This document shows, in pieces, positions 8,173 through 16,793 of a DNA stretch of 46,871 nucleotides. Made by a program: the position numbers and the translations under genes. The stretch is from contig JAFQRF010000037.1 of the NCBI GenBank assembly GCA_017410195.1, positions 1 through 46,871 of the forward strand, written 5' to 3'. The notes under the pieces were generated by a model. The model was not told the DNA's origin and did no database searches. It saw only the letters and a program-made list of their open reading frames with translations. Every line of letters starts with the position of its first letter. Position 1 is the stretch's first letter. Source of the DNA: Clostridia bacterium. GTDB taxonomy: Bacteria; Bacillota; Clostridia; Oscillospirales; Acutalibacteraceae.

Positions 8173-9456
8173 ATGAAAAAGATTATGAAAAAATTAACGG
8201 CTGTTATGCTTGCCGCAATGATTTGTCTTGCAGCAGTCCCTGCATTTGCGGCGGACAGTGAGGAAACTGTTTACTGGTATTACGATGATAATGACAGTTG
8301 GGCAACTTCTTATACTTGTATCGGAGAAGTTGCCGAAGGCGAAAATACCATTGAATACGGTTTTGAAAATCATATCGAAGATGATTATTACATTCCGGAA
8401 CAGTATGTTTATCTTACTTTTGAAGCTGAAAAGAGCGGCTACTATCTCTTTAAAACCGATTTTGCAAGCTACAATATAGATGTTCCCGAAAAGTACGGAG
8501 AGGACAATAAGGTTTACGGCTATGCGGACTGTGAGAACGCATACGATGACGATTATGATTATATGTATTATTATCTGCCTGCAGGTGAAAACATAATCGG
8601 TCTGGAATGGTGGACATATTATTCTGAGCAGTATAGCTTTGATATTGAATATCTTGGAGACGCCGTAAATGATATTATTTATGACGAATCGGCACTTGAA
8701 GATTTGATGGAAGGAACCGATATATATGTTTACAGTGATGAAAAGTCTGCAAGTCTTTACAATCTTGATTACGAAGTTGTATTCTCCGAAAAGACCGTAA
8801 AGTTTGAAGAAGAATCCTTATATTGCGATATCGACCCCGAAACGGGTGAATACAGCCTCACTTTCCTTGATTATTCCGAAAAGGCGGATATCACAACTAT
8901 AAAGCCCGAGGATATTGTTAAAAACGTTGAGGTTGTTAATCCCGATGAATGCCTTGCGGGTATTGAATACTACGACGGCTCGGTTGATGCGGTCGGTATG
9001 CTTTCGTTGGAAGAGATTAAGGTAACATTTGCCGACGGAACTGTTGAAATTTATGAGGTTGATGAGGACGGACAGGCAGTAATAGAGCTTCAGAACGGAA
9101 GAACATATTACGCCGGTGTATATTATGATGATTGGTATTATTGGAATTATGAGACTGATAGCTACGAATGGGCTATGGTAACGTATTTTGAAAGCAAAGA
9201 ATACAGCGCAAGCAAGCTTAATACAACCGAAGCGGATTTCAACAGCAACATGGACAGAATGATGGATAATAACAAGCAGTGGTTTGACAGTGCAACCTGC
9301 GATGCCGAAAACAGAATTAACATGGCGTTAAGTTCAGATACATCTTTCACCAAAAAATTAGAGCTTCTTTCGGCTATTCCTTTCCTTTACACCAATGCTC
9401 TTTATCAGGCATTCTGCAATTTCGTTGAGCTTGCGGAATATTATGAAGTTTTATAA
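8173..9456 (+). CDS. Secreted paralogous family, member 3
   Basis: 427 residues from the ATG at 8173 (RBS GGAGG, 40-bp gap from member 2). Signal peptide ends in PAFAAD. It is more diverged and very rich in Tyr, Asp and Glu (for example DNAYDDDYDYMYYYLPAGEN), which suggests an acidic, perhaps cation- or envelope-binding surface (inference). The family signature is kept: EGENTIEYGF, YLTFEAEKSGYYLF, IVKNVEVVNPDECLAGIEYY, KVTFADGTVEIYEV, then a helical tail after TTEADFNSNM. The opening VYWYYDD resembles the VRWYYSE of member 4, so members 3 and 4 form one subgroup and members 1 and 2 the other. Confidence 0.85.
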   Translation: MKKIMKKLTAVMLAAMICLAAVPAFAADSEETVYWYYDDNDSWATSYTCIGEVAEGENTIEYGFENHIEDDYYIPEQYVYLTFEAEKSGYYLFKTDFASYNIDVPEKYGEDNKVYGYADCENAYDDDYDYMYYYLPAGENIIGLEWWTYYSEQYSFDIEYLGDAVNDIIYDESALEDLMEGTDIYVYSDEKSASLYNLDYEVVFSEKTVKFEEESLYCDIDPETGEYSLTFLDYSEKADITTIKPEDIVKNVEVVNPDECLAGIEYYDGSVDAVGMLSLEEIKVTFADGTVEIYEVDEDGQAVIELQNGRTYYAGVYYDDWYYWNYETDSYEWAMVTYFESKEYSASKLNTTEADFNSNMDRMMDNNKQWFDSATCDAENRINMALSSDTSFTKKLELLSAIPFLYTNALYQAFCNFVELAEYYEVL

Positions 9457-9477
9457 ATCAGAAAGAAGGGCGAATAT

Positions 9478-9867
9478 ATGAAAAAGACAAGACTCGGCAT
9501 CAGCACTTCGTTGCTGGCAGCTCTGGCTTATTTTACGGCGGCATTCGGCGGATATCCCGCAACTCTGCTTGTCTGCGGATATATCCTGCTCTTTGAAAAA
9601 GACGGGAAGCTCAGAAAATCTGCAGTAAAAGCGCTCGTATTAATGGTCTTGTTTACGGCGGTTTTGTCGTTCACAAGTATTTTCGGAACATCAACCGTAG
9701 GCATTTCGTCAATGGTATCGCCGATAAATGCCGGTTCCGCAACTGTTTATACGCTTGTTGTACTTATTCTGAGCGTACTTCCGAAGCTTGTTCTCAGCGT
9801 TCTCGGCATTCTTGCACTCTTGGAAAAGGATAAAAACGTGCAGGCTTCGAACGAGAATGAACAATAA
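9478..9867 (+). CDS. Small integral membrane protein, last gene of the secreted operon
   Basis: 129 residues, 21 bp after member 3, with RBS AGAAGGG. Three or four hydrophobic segments can be seen (about residues 8-38, 47-65 and 85-113) with short charged loops (FEKDGKLRKS) and a hydrophilic tail (KDKNVQASNENEQ). No family recognised. Its place at the end of the operon suggests a membrane partner of the secreted paralogs or a membrane response to the same stress signal; this is inference from context only. No convincing terminator hairpin follows it. Confidence 0.75.
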   Translation: MKKTRLGISTSLLAALAYFTAAFGGYPATLLVCGYILLFEKDGKLRKSAVKALVLMVLFTAVLSFTSIFGTSTVGISSMVSPINAGSATVYTLVVLILSVLPKLVLSVLGILALLEKDKNVQASNENEQ

Positions 9868-9958
9868 CATAATAATTTATTTGAGGCTGTTTTGCTCCTG
9901 CCGTTTTTCAGATAGTATAATTGTTAAAAACCTTTGCGGATATTAAAAAGACTTTTGC

Positions 9959-9987
9959 TTGAAATGCAAATACAGTTTGTGTATTAT
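9959..9987 (+). promoter_or_regulatory. Promoter of the XRE regulator
   Basis: TTGAAA, 17 bp, TATTAT; start site about 15 bp before the GTG start. Confidence 0.6.
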
Positions 9988-10010
9988 TTGAGTGAAAGGA
10001 GATGACTGCT

Positions 10011-10424
10011 GTGAAACTGGCAGATAATATTTATAGTTTTAGAAAAGCAAACGGTCTTTCGCAGGAAAAATTAGCAGAAAAAATAAACGTTTCAAGACAA
10101 ACAATTTCAAATTGGGAGCTTGGAGAAACCGCACCTAACCCCGAGCAGTTAATATTGCTTTCATCTGTTTTTGAGAAAAGTATTGATGAACTGGTGGGTA
10201 AAGAAATAAAGTCTGAAACAAAAGAAGTTACAAAGGATAATATCAATAAAATAAAATTAATCTATGTCGGACTTGCTGTTTTAGGTGCTTTGACTTTAGG
10301 TGTATGGTCTGCAACGGCTAACAGATTTCAGATGTGGGAAACATTCGGAATAACTGTTGCTGGAGCTTTTATCGGTGCAGCTTTGGCGGCGGTAATTCAT
10401 GGATTTATTAAAACTAAAAAATAA
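10011..10424 (+). CDS. XRE-family regulator with membrane segments
   Basis: 137 residues. The N-terminal cro/CI-type helix-turn-helix (LADNIYSFRKANGLSQEKLA, then NVSRQTISNWELGETAPNPE) is followed by a charged linker (KEIKSETKEVTKD) and two hydrophobic helices (about residues 80-98 and 106-130). This DNA-binding-plus-membrane build is common in Firmicutes and suggests sensing or tethering at the membrane. An ATG at 10002 overlaps the RBS (AAAGGAGA at 9995-10002), so the GTG at 10011 is the likely start. It lies downstream of the secreted operon but has its own promoter. Confidence 0.88.
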   Translation: MKLADNIYSFRKANGLSQEKLAEKINVSRQTISNWELGETAPNPEQLILLSSVFEKSIDELVGKEIKSETKEVTKDNINKIKLIYVGLAVLGALTLGVWSATANRFQMWETFGITVAGAFIGAALAAVIHGFIKTKK

Positions 10425-10436
10425 TGTGAAATAAGT

Positions 10437-10462
10437 TGAGCCGACGAAAAACCGTCGGCTCA
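10437..10462. terminator. Hairpin between convergent genes
   Basis: A perfect 10-bp stem TGAGCCGACG/CGTCGGCTCA with an AAAAAC loop. The T-tract is weak on both sides, so it probably serves both converging genes. Confidence 0.65.
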
Positions 10463-10464
10463 CA

Positions 10465-10947
10465 TCATTTTATTGCAAAGTTTTTTAGTTCATCACCCGT
10501 CATTCTGTAGATTGTCCAGTCATCAAGCGGCTTTGCACCGACGGAAAGATAGAAGTCGATACTCGGTTTGTTCCAGTCAAGGCAGCACCATTCAAGTCTG
10601 CCGCATCCTCTTTCAACTGTTGTTTTTGCAAGAAATTTCAAAAGAGCCTTGCCGTATCCTTTGCCTCTGTGTTCGGGAAGCACAAACAAATCCTCAAGAT
10701 AAATTCCCGACCTGCCGAGAAAAGTTGAAAAATTATGGAAGAAAAGAGCAAATCCGACCTCTTTTCCGTTTTCAACGGCAAAAACCACCTCTGCTTTTTT
10801 CTTTTCGAATATCCATTGTCTGAGTATTTCGGGTGTTGCAACAACCTCGTTGCTCATTTTTTCGTATTCCGCAAGCCTTTTGATAAAATCAAGAATGATT
10901 TCCGTATCCTTTTCTTCAGCAAAGCGTATTTCAAAAATCTTTTCCAT
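10465..10947 (-). CDS. GNAT acetyltransferase of the diamine/thialysine type
   Basis: 160 residues from the ATG at 10947, which has AAGAGG upstream; an earlier in-frame ATG at 11007 falls on the promoter and is rejected. The acetyl-CoA site is LEDLFVLPEHRGKGYGKALL, and the C-terminal part (LEWCCLDWNKPSIDFYLSVG) is close to spermidine/spermine and thialysine N-acetyltransferases (SSAT-like). It would transfer acetyl from acetyl-CoA to a small amine; the true substrate is not known. Monocistronic. Confidence 0.88.
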   Translation of the reverse strand: MEKIFEIRFAEEKDTEIILDFIKRLAEYEKMSNEVVATPEILRQWIFEKKKAEVVFAVENGKEVGFALFFHNFSTFLGRSGIYLEDLFVLPEHRGKGYGKALLKFLAKTTVERGCGRLEWCCLDWNKPSIDFYLSVGAKPLDDWTIYRMTGDELKNFAIK

Positions 10948-10978
10948 TGAATATTCCTCTTTCTGCTGTATTGCATCT

Positions 10979-11007
10979 ATTATATCATCAATTATTATTG
11001 CAGGCAA
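10979..11007 (-). promoter_or_regulatory. Promoter of the GNAT gene
   Basis: TTGCCT (11007-11002), 17 bp, TATAAT (10984-10979) on the minus strand, back to back with the pyr promoter. Confidence 0.65.
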
Positions 11008-11034
11008 TATATATCGGGTTTTTGTTTTTTACGG

Positions 11035-11062
11035 TTGACTTTTTCTGTTAATATGGTATACT
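11035..11062 (+). promoter_or_regulatory. Promoter of the pyr operon
   Basis: TTGACT, 16 bp, TATACT. The start site should fall near 11069, leaving a leader of only about 24 nt before pyrC. That is too short for a PyrR-type attenuator. Confidence 0.65.
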
Positions 11063-11092
11063 GTATAGAGTAACTAATGAAAGGGTCAGACG

Positions 11093-12337
11093 ATGGATTT
11101 TACCGTTAAAAACTGTAAAATAAACGGACAGGGCAATCCTGTTGATATAAGTGTTTCAGGCGGCGTCATCGGCGGTGCCTCCGATACCGTTTTTGAATTT
11201 AATAACTGTGCTGTTTTTCCCGGCTTTATTGATGTTCATGTTCATCTCAGAGAGCCGGGATTTTCTTATAAAGAAACGATAAAAAGCGGTACTTCTGCGT
11301 GTGCAAAAGGCGGTTACACAACCGTCTGCTCAATGCCCAACCTCAACCCTGTACCCGACAGCAAAGAACATCTCGGTGAGCAGCTTGAGCTGATAAAGAA
11401 TGATGCCGTTATGAATGTTGTGCCCTACGGCTCAATTACTGTCGGTCAGAATGGCGAAGCACTTTCCGATATGGATGAAATGGCTGAATTTGTCTGTGCA
11501 TTTTCCGATGACGGTAAGGGTGTGCAGAGCGATGAAATGATGAGAGCTGCAATGCTCAAGGCAAAATCGCTCGGCAAGATGATTGTTGCTCACTGCGAGG
11601 ATAACAGTCTGCTCAAAGGCGGATATATCCACGACGGCAAATACGCAAAAGAGCACGGTCACAGAGGAATCTGCTCCGAAAGCGAGTGGAAACCCATTGA
11701 GCGTGATTTAAAGCTTGCGGAAGAAACGGGATGTGCTTATCACGTCTGCCACATTTCAACCAAAGAGAGCGTCGAGCTTATCAGAAAAGCAAAAGCTCAG
11801 GGGGTTGACGTAACGTGTGAAACAGCACCGCATTACCTCATCCTCAGCGACAAGGATATGCAGGAACACGGCAGATTTAAGATGAATCCTCCCTTACGTG
11901 ACGAGAGTGACAGGCTTGCGCTGATTGAAGGTGTCTGCGACGGCACGATTGATATGATAGCGACCGACCACGCGCCCCATTCAGCAGAAGAAAAGGGCAG
12001 GGGACTCGAAAAGAGCGCAATGGGTATTGTCGGAATCGAAACCGCATTCCCTCTGATTTACACTTACCTCGTCAAAACAAACATCATCACTCTCGATAAA
12101 TTAGTTGAGCTTATGAGCACAAATCCGGCAAAAAGATTCGGCTTTGATTGCGGAATTTGTGATGGTAAACCCGCAAATTTTACGGTGTTTGACCTGAACA
12201 AAGAATACGAAATTAATCCCGAAGAATTTATTTCGATGGGCAGAGCAACTCCGTTTGAAGGATATAAAGTATTCGGCGAATGCCTTATGACAGTTTGTAA
12301 CGGAAAGATTGCATACAAAAAAGGAGAAGAAAAATGA
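11093..12337 (+). CDS. pyrC: Dihydroorotase
   Basis: 414 residues. Cyclises carbamoyl aspartate to dihydroorotate, step three of UMP synthesis. The amidohydrolase metal site is visible: DVHVH (H49, H51), FSDDG (D139/D140, where class I enzymes use Asp instead of a carboxylated Lys), HCED (H167), CHIST (H220) and the catalytic Asp of TDHAPH (D292). Length and motifs fit class I, the type found with separate pyr genes in Firmicutes. First gene of the operon, RBS AAAGGG; its stop overlaps the next start by 4 bp. Confidence 0.96.
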   Translation: MDFTVKNCKINGQGNPVDISVSGGVIGGASDTVFEFNNCAVFPGFIDVHVHLREPGFSYKETIKSGTSACAKGGYTTVCSMPNLNPVPDSKEHLGEQLELIKNDAVMNVVPYGSITVGQNGEALSDMDEMAEFVCAFSDDGKGVQSDEMMRAAMLKAKSLGKMIVAHCEDNSLLKGGYIHDGKYAKEHGHRGICSESEWKPIERDLKLAEETGCAYHVCHISTKESVELIRKAKAQGVDVTCETAPHYLILSDKDMQEHGRFKMNPPLRDESDRLALIEGVCDGTIDMIATDHAPHSAEEKGRGLEKSAMGIVGIETAFPLIYTYLVKTNIITLDKLVELMSTNPAKRFGFDCGICDGKPANFTVFDLNKEYEINPEEFISMGRATPFEGYKVFGECLMTVCNGKIAYKKGEEK

Positions 12338-13065
12338 ACAGAGGAATTTATAAAATCGTCTCCAATAAGCCTTTGACCAAGGATATATATGAAATGAAGC
12401 TTGATGGTGAAACCTCGCATATAACAGCCCCCGGTCAGTTTCTCAATATTCTGCTTGACGGCTTTTATCTTCGCAGACCCATTTCAATCTGCGACTATGA
12501 TGAGAAAACAGTAACAATCATCTATAAAGTTGTCGGTCACGGCACAGATGCTATGGCAAAGCTTCCCGAAGGAGCGGAGCTTGATATTCTCTGCGGTCTC
12601 GGCAACGGCTTTGATACCGCTATATGCGGCAAAAAGACCGTACTTATCGGCGGCGGTGTCGGTGTACCTCCGATGTATAATCTTTGCAAAAAGCTTATCG
12701 CAGAGGGCAAGGAAGTTGCCGTTATTCTCGGCTTTAACACAAAAGACGAGATTTTCTATGAAGAAGAATTCAAAGCGCTCGGTGCAAAGGTTTATGTTTC
12801 GACCGTTGACGGTTCATACGGAACAAAAGGCTTTGTAACCGATGTGCTTAAAGACCTTGAATACGATTACTTCTGCACATGCGGACCTATGCCCATGTTC
12901 AGAGCAATTGAAAAAATCGCTGCGACAAGCGGTCAGTACAGCTTTGAAGAGCGTATGGGATGCGGCTTCGGCGCTTGCATGGGATGCTCGTGCAAAACCA
13001 AATACGGCTATAAGAGAATCTGCAGGGACGGACCCGTGCTTGAGAGGGAGGAGATAATATGGTAA
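12334..13065 (+). CDS. pyrK: Dihydroorotate dehydrogenase B, electron-transfer subunit
   Basis: 243 residues with an N-terminal ferredoxin-reductase FAD domain (FYLRRPISICDY), a nucleotide-binding region (LIGGGVGVPPMYNLCKKL) and a C-terminal [2Fe-2S] site with C210, C215, C218 and C230 (CGFGACMGC...C). It passes electrons from PyrD flavin to NAD+. Its presence next to pyrD marks the NAD-linked class 1B enzyme typical of anaerobic and facultative Firmicutes. It overlaps pyrC by 4 bp (ATGA) and pyrD by 7 bp. Confidence 0.95.
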   Translation: MNRGIYKIVSNKPLTKDIYEMKLDGETSHITAPGQFLNILLDGFYLRRPISICDYDEKTVTIIYKVVGHGTDAMAKLPEGAELDILCGLGNGFDTAICGKKTVLIGGGVGVPPMYNLCKKLIAEGKEVAVILGFNTKDEIFYEEEFKALGAKVYVSTVDGSYGTKGFVTDVLKDLEYDYFCTCGPMPMFRAIEKIAATSGQYSFEERMGCGFGACMGCSCKTKYGYKRICRDGPVLEREEIIW

Positions 13066-13976
13066 ACACAAAGGTCAATCTTTGCGGAATCGAGCTTGAT
13101 AATCCCGTTATTCCCGCTTCGGGTACTTTCGGCTTCGGCTATGAATTCGCAGAGCTTTACGATATCAACTGCCTTGGTACATTCTCATTCAAAGGCACAA
13201 CCAAAGATCCCAGATTCGGCAATCCCACTCCGAGAATTGCAGAATGTGAAAGAGGAATGATAAATGCCGTCGGACTCCAGAATCCCGGCGTTGAAAAGGT
13301 TATCAGCGAAGAACTTCCCAAGCTTGCAAAGTGTTTTTCAAAGCCCGTTATGGCAAATGTCAGCGGATTTTCGCTTGAAGAATATGCATATACCTGCGAA
13401 AAGCTTGACAAAGAGGAGCAGGTAGGCTGGCTTGAAGTCAATATAAGCTGCCCCAATGTTCATGGCGGCGGAATGAGCTTCGGCACATCTCCCGAAGCAG
13501 CAGCAGAGGTAACAAAAGCGGTTAAGGCTGTCACAACAAAGCCTGTTATCATCAAGCTTTCACCCAATGTTACCGACATAGTTGCAATTGCAAAAGCTTG
13601 CGAAGAAGCAGGTGCAGACGGTCTGAGCCTTATCAATACGCTTTTGGGAATGAGAATAGACCTCAAAACAGGAAAACCTGTCATTGCCAACAAAATGGGC
13701 GGCTTTTCGGGTCCTGCAATAAAGCCCGTAGGACTCAGAATGGTTTATCAGGTAAGCTCCGCAGTTAATATTCCCGTTGTCGGAATGGGCGGCGTTGAAT
13801 CCGCAGAGGATGTTATTGAGTACATTATGGCAGGCGCAACGGCTGTTGAGGTCGGTGCAGCTAACCTTGTCAATCCCTATGTCTGCAAGGAAATCATTGA
13901 TGACCTTCCTGCGGTCATGGCTAAATACGGTATTAAAAATTTAAACGATATAAAAGGAAGTGCACACAATGGGTAA
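13059..13976 (+). CDS. pyrD: Dihydroorotate dehydrogenase, class 1B catalytic subunit
   Basis: 305 residues, an FMN-binding TIM barrel oxidising dihydroorotate to orotate as a complex with PyrK. The catalytic base is C131 in [15 protein letters not shown], as in class 1 enzymes (class 2 uses Ser). The N-terminus [16 protein letters not shown] is typical of 1B, and the FMN phosphate site [11 protein letters not shown] is near residue 245. RBS GGGAGGAG lies within the end of pyrK. The gene overlaps pyrF by 8 bp, showing tight coupling. Confidence 0.96.
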   Translation: MVNTKVNLCGIELDNPVIPASGTFGFGYEFAELYDINCLGTFSFKGTTKDPRFGNPTPRIAECERGMINAVGLQNPGVEKVISEELPKLAKCFSKPVMANVSGFSLEEYAYTCEKLDKEEQVGWLEVNISCPNVHGGGMSFGTSPEAAAEVTKAVKAVTTKPVIIKLSPNVTDIVAIAKACEEAGADGLSLINTLLGMRIDLKTGKPVIANKMGGFSGPAIKPVGLRMVYQVSSAVNIPVVGMGGVESAEDVIEYIMAGATAVEVGAANLVNPYVCKEIIDDLPAVMAKYGIKNLNDIKGSAHNG

Positions 13977-14667
13977 AGATGTAATCGTTGCTTGCGATTT
14001 CAGCAGCAAGCAGGCAGTAATGGATTTCCTTGATAAGTTCACCGAGGAAAAGCCTTATGTAAAAATCGGTATGGAACTTTTCTATGCCGAAGGTCCTTCA
14101 ATCGTAAAAGAAATCAAAGAGAGAGGCCACAAGATTTTTCTTGACCTCAAGCTTTGCGATATCCCCAACACAGTCAAGAAGGCTATGAGCGTACTCAGCG
14201 GTCTTGATGTTGATATGACCAATCTCCACGCAAGCGGTACAATTGAAATGATGCAGGCTGCTATCGAAGGTCTGACAAAGCCTGACGGCACCCGTCCTCT
14301 TCTCATTGCGGTTACTCAGCTTACTTCAACAAGCGAAGAAAGAATGAGAGAGCAGCTTCTCATCGACAAGCCCCTTGACGAGGTTGTTATGCATTACGCA
14401 TCAAATGCAGAAAAAGCAGGTCTTGACGGCGTTGTCTGCTCACCGCTTGAAGCAGGCAAGGTTCACGACAGATGCGGTGCAAAGTTTCTCACGGTTACTC
14501 CCGGCGTGCGTTTTGCAGACGGCGATATCGGCGATCAGGTAAGAGTTACAACTCCCGAAAAGGCAAAGGAACTCGGTTCGGATTATATCGTTGTCGGCAG
14601 ACCCATCACAGCGGCAGAAGACCCCGTTGCAGCTTACAGAAGATGCGTTGCCGAGTTTGTCGGCTAA
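13969..14667 (+). CDS. pyrF: Orotidine 5'-phosphate decarboxylase
   Basis: 232 residues, converting OMP to UMP. The catalytic Asp-Lys-Asp array is D59, K61 and D64 in [12 protein letters not shown]. The substrate-phosphate region near the C-terminus reads [16 protein letters not shown]. Length is right for the type I enzyme. A GTG at 13960 is in frame, but AAGGAAG is well spaced for the ATG at 13969 and the family starts at this point. It overlaps the end of pyrD, so translation is probably coupled. Confidence 0.95.
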   Translation: MGKDVIVACDFSSKQAVMDFLDKFTEEKPYVKIGMELFYAEGPSIVKEIKERGHKIFLDLKLCDIPNTVKKAMSVLSGLDVDMTNLHASGTIEMMQAAIEGLTKPDGTRPLLIAVTQLTSTSEERMREQLLIDKPLDEVVMHYASNAEKAGLDGVVCSPLEAGKVHDRCGAKFLTVTPGVRFADGDIGDQVRVTTPEKAKELGSDYIVVGRPITAAEDPVAAYRRCVAEFVG

Positions 14668-14702
14668 TTGATTTGTTAATAATTCTCAGGAGGTAATATA
14701 TT

Positions 14703-15341
14703 ATGCAGAAACTTATCGCAAAAGATTTGCTTTCAATCGGTGCTGTTTTCCTTCGCCCCGAAGAACCCTTCACATGGGCAAGCGGTATCAAAAGTCCCAT
14801 TTACTGTGACAACAGACTCACTTTGACTGCTCCTGCAGTGCGTACAGACGTTGAAAAGGGTCTTGCAGAAATCGTAAAAGAACATTATCCCGAAGCAGAA
14901 GTGCTTATGGGTACATCAACCGCAGGTATCGCTCACGCAGCTATTACCGCTCATATGCTTGATATGCCTATGGGTTATGTACGCTCAGGCGCAAAGGATC
15001 ACGGCAGAGGCAACCAGATTGAAGGTAAGCTTGAAAAGGGTCAGAAGGTTGTTGTTATTGAAGACCTTATCTCAACCGGCGGCAGCGTTATCGAAGTTGT
15101 TGATGCTCTGCGTGAAGCAGGTGCAGAAGTTCTCGGTATCGCAAGCATCTTTACCTACGGCATGAAGAAGGGTCTTGACAGACTTGCAGCAGCCGAGGTT
15201 AAGAACGTAAGCCTTACAAACCTTGATGTAATAGCAGAAGTTGCGGCAGAAATCGGCTATATTAAGCCCGAGGATGTTGCACGTCTTATCGCTTTCAGAA
15301 ATAACCCCTCCGACGAAAGCTGGATAGGGGGAGCAAAATGA
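14703..15341 (+). CDS. pyrE: Orotate phosphoribosyltransferase
   Basis: 212 residues, joining orotate with PRPP to make OMP. The PRPP-binding motif [13 protein letters not shown] spans residues 116-128, and the flexible catalytic loop [15 protein letters not shown] is residues 94-108. Strong RBS (AGGAGG) in the 35-bp gap after pyrF. The end overlaps pyrB by 4 bp. Order F then E means the two halves of eukaryotic UMP synthase are adjacent but separate. Confidence 0.96.
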   Translation: MQKLIAKDLLSIGAVFLRPEEPFTWASGIKSPIYCDNRLTLTAPAVRTDVEKGLAEIVKEHYPEAEVLMGTSTAGIAHAAITAHMLDMPMGYVRSGAKDHGRGNQIEGKLEKGQKVVVIEDLISTGGSVIEVVDALREAGAEVLGIASIFTYGMKKGLDRLAAAEVKNVSLTNLDVIAEVAAEIGYIKPEDVARLIAFRNNPSDESWIGGAK

Positions 15342-16252
15342 GAAGTCTTATAGACATTCTATCGCTCTCAACAGATGAAATAGACGAGCTTATTGCCGTT
15401 GCGGAGGATATTATTGCACGCCCCGAGGAATACAGAGAAAAGTGCAGATACAAAAAGCTTGCAACGCTTTTCTTTGAACCTTCAACAAGAACGCGTCTCA
15501 GCTTTGAGGCTGCTATGTATGAGCTTGGCGGCTCTGTTCTCGGTTTCTCTGAAGCCAATTCATCTTCAGCTGCAAAAGGCGAGAGCGTTGCCGATACTGC
15601 GAGAACAGTCAGTTGTTATGCGGATATCATCGCAATGCGTCACCCCAAAGAGGGCGCACCCCTTGTTGCTTCAATGGCGTCAAGTGTTCCCATTATCAAT
15701 GCCGGTGACGGCGGACATAACCATCCCACCCAGACTCTCACCGACCTTCTTACAATAAAGCGTGAAAAGGGCAGACTCAATAATCTGACTGTCGGCTTTT
15801 GCGGCGACCTCAAGTTTGGCAGAACCGTGCATTCACTTATCGAAGCTCTTTCGAGATACACGGGCATTGAATTTGTCCTTATTTCACCCGAAGAATTAAA
15901 GCTTCCGGGTTATCTCAAAAAAGACCTTCTTGACGTCAAGGGTATCAAATATACCGAAACAACCGACCTTGAAGGCGTTATGCCCGAGCTTGATATTCTT
16001 TATATGACCCGTGTTCAGCGTGAACGCTTCTTCAACGAAGAGGATTATTTAAGACTTAAGGACAGCTATATTCTTACTCCCAAAAAGCTTGAGAATGCAA
16101 AGGATGACCTTGCAATTCTTCATCCGCTGCCCAGAGTCAACGAAATCCATACTTCTGTTGATGCAGACCCCAGAGCCTGCTATTTCAGACAGGTGCTTAA
16201 CGGAAAGTTCATCCGTATGGCGCTTATCCTTAAACTTCTGGAGGTGGAATAA
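15338..16252 (+). CDS. pyrB: Aspartate carbamoyltransferase, catalytic subunit
   Basis: 304 residues, making carbamoyl aspartate from carbamoyl phosphate and aspartate. The carbamoyl-phosphate loop [13 protein letters not shown] places S49-T50-R51-T52 as in the E. coli enzyme; HPLPRVNEI near residue 260 belongs to the aspartate domain. It overlaps pyrE by 4 bp and abuts pyrI directly, consistent with assembly into a regulated catalytic-regulatory complex. Placement after pyrE, not at the head of the operon, differs from Bacillus-type pyr operons. Confidence 0.96.
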   Translation: MRSLIDILSLSTDEIDELIAVAEDIIARPEEYREKCRYKKLATLFFEPSTRTRLSFEAAMYELGGSVLGFSEANSSSAAKGESVADTARTVSCYADIIAMRHPKEGAPLVASMASSVPIINAGDGGHNHPTQTLTDLLTIKREKGRLNNLTVGFCGDLKFGRTVHSLIEALSRYTGIEFVLISPEELKLPGYLKKDLLDVKGIKYTETTDLEGVMPELDILYMTRVQRERFFNEEDYLRLKDSYILTPKKLENAKDDLAILHPLPRVNEIHTSVDADPRACYFRQVLNGKFIRMALILKLLEVE

Positions 16253-16675
16253 ATGCATATTGATTCAATCAAAAACGGCGTTGTTATTGATCACATCAAA
16301 TCAGGCAAGAGCATGGAGATTTATCATCATCTTGAGCTTGATAAGCTTGACTGCACCGTCGCAATAATCAAGAATGTCCACAGCAAGAAGATGGGATATA
16401 AGGATATTATCAAAATCGACTCTGAAATGGAGGTTGACCTTGATGTCCTCGGTTATATCGATCCCGATATAACCGTTAATATAATCAAGAATGAGGTTCT
16501 TTGCGAAAAGAAGAAGCTTACTCTACCCAATCAGATTAAGGATGTTATCAAGTGCAAAAATCCCCGCTGCATAACAACAACGGAGCAGGATTTGCCCCAT
16601 ATCTTCAAGCTTACCGATGCGGCAACAAAAACTTATCGCTGCATCTATTGCGAAACAAAGGCAAAAACAGAATAA
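16253..16675 (+). CDS. pyrI: Aspartate carbamoyltransferase, regulatory subunit
   Basis: 140 residues. An N-terminal nucleotide effector domain is followed by a zinc domain with C101, C106, C130 and C133 (CKNPRC and CIYC), which bridges to PyrB. It gives allosteric control by nucleotides, so flux may be controlled at the enzyme here, since no RNA attenuator is seen at the operon head. RBS GGAGGTGG lies at the end of pyrB. Last gene, followed at once by a strong terminator. Confidence 0.95.
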   Translation: MHIDSIKNGVVIDHIKSGKSMEIYHHLELDKLDCTVAIIKNVHSKKMGYKDIIKIDSEMEVDLDVLGYIDPDITVNIIKNEVLCEKKKLTLPNQIKDVIKCKNPRCITTTEQDLPHIFKLTDAATKTYRCIYCETKAKTE

Positions 16676-16681
16676 ATTTTT

Positions 16682-16720
16682 ATCCCGTACAGATTTTATA
16701 ATTTTGTACGGGATTTTTTT
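16682..16720 (+). terminator. Terminator of the pyr operon
   Basis: A perfect 10-bp stem ATCCCGTACA/TGTACGGGAT followed by a run of T up to 16720. The next base begins the ECF-like element of the following gene. Confidence 0.9.
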
Positions 16721-16749
16721 AGACCAAAGCACCTTTATAATCGTCTTAT
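16721..16749 (+). promoter_or_regulatory. ECF-sigma-like promoter element, copy B
   Basis: AGACCAAA (16721-16728), 12 bp, TCGTCTTAT (16741-16749), identical in both blocks and spacing to copies A and C. The ATG of the secreted gene follows 45 bp later behind AGGAGGTG. No TATAAT-type promoter is visible in the gap, so this element is likely the promoter. Confidence 0.65.
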
Positions 16750-16793
16750 GTTATGAAAGGATATATATCTTTAATTTTCAGGAGGTGTCAGGT

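Noticed and set aside
9868-9900. Terminator after the secreted operon
   Set aside because: Only a GGC/GCC pairing of three bases is seen before a T-run; not enough for a stem.
15280-15295. ACGTCTTATC inside pyrE, as a fourth ECF-like site
   Set aside because: There is no AGACCAAA block at the right distance and it lies within coding sequence.
16617-16793. A long N-terminal extension of the fourth paralog overlapping pyrI
   Set aside because: It crosses the pyr terminator and the promoter; the ATG at 16794 has AGGAGGTG and starts the signal peptide.
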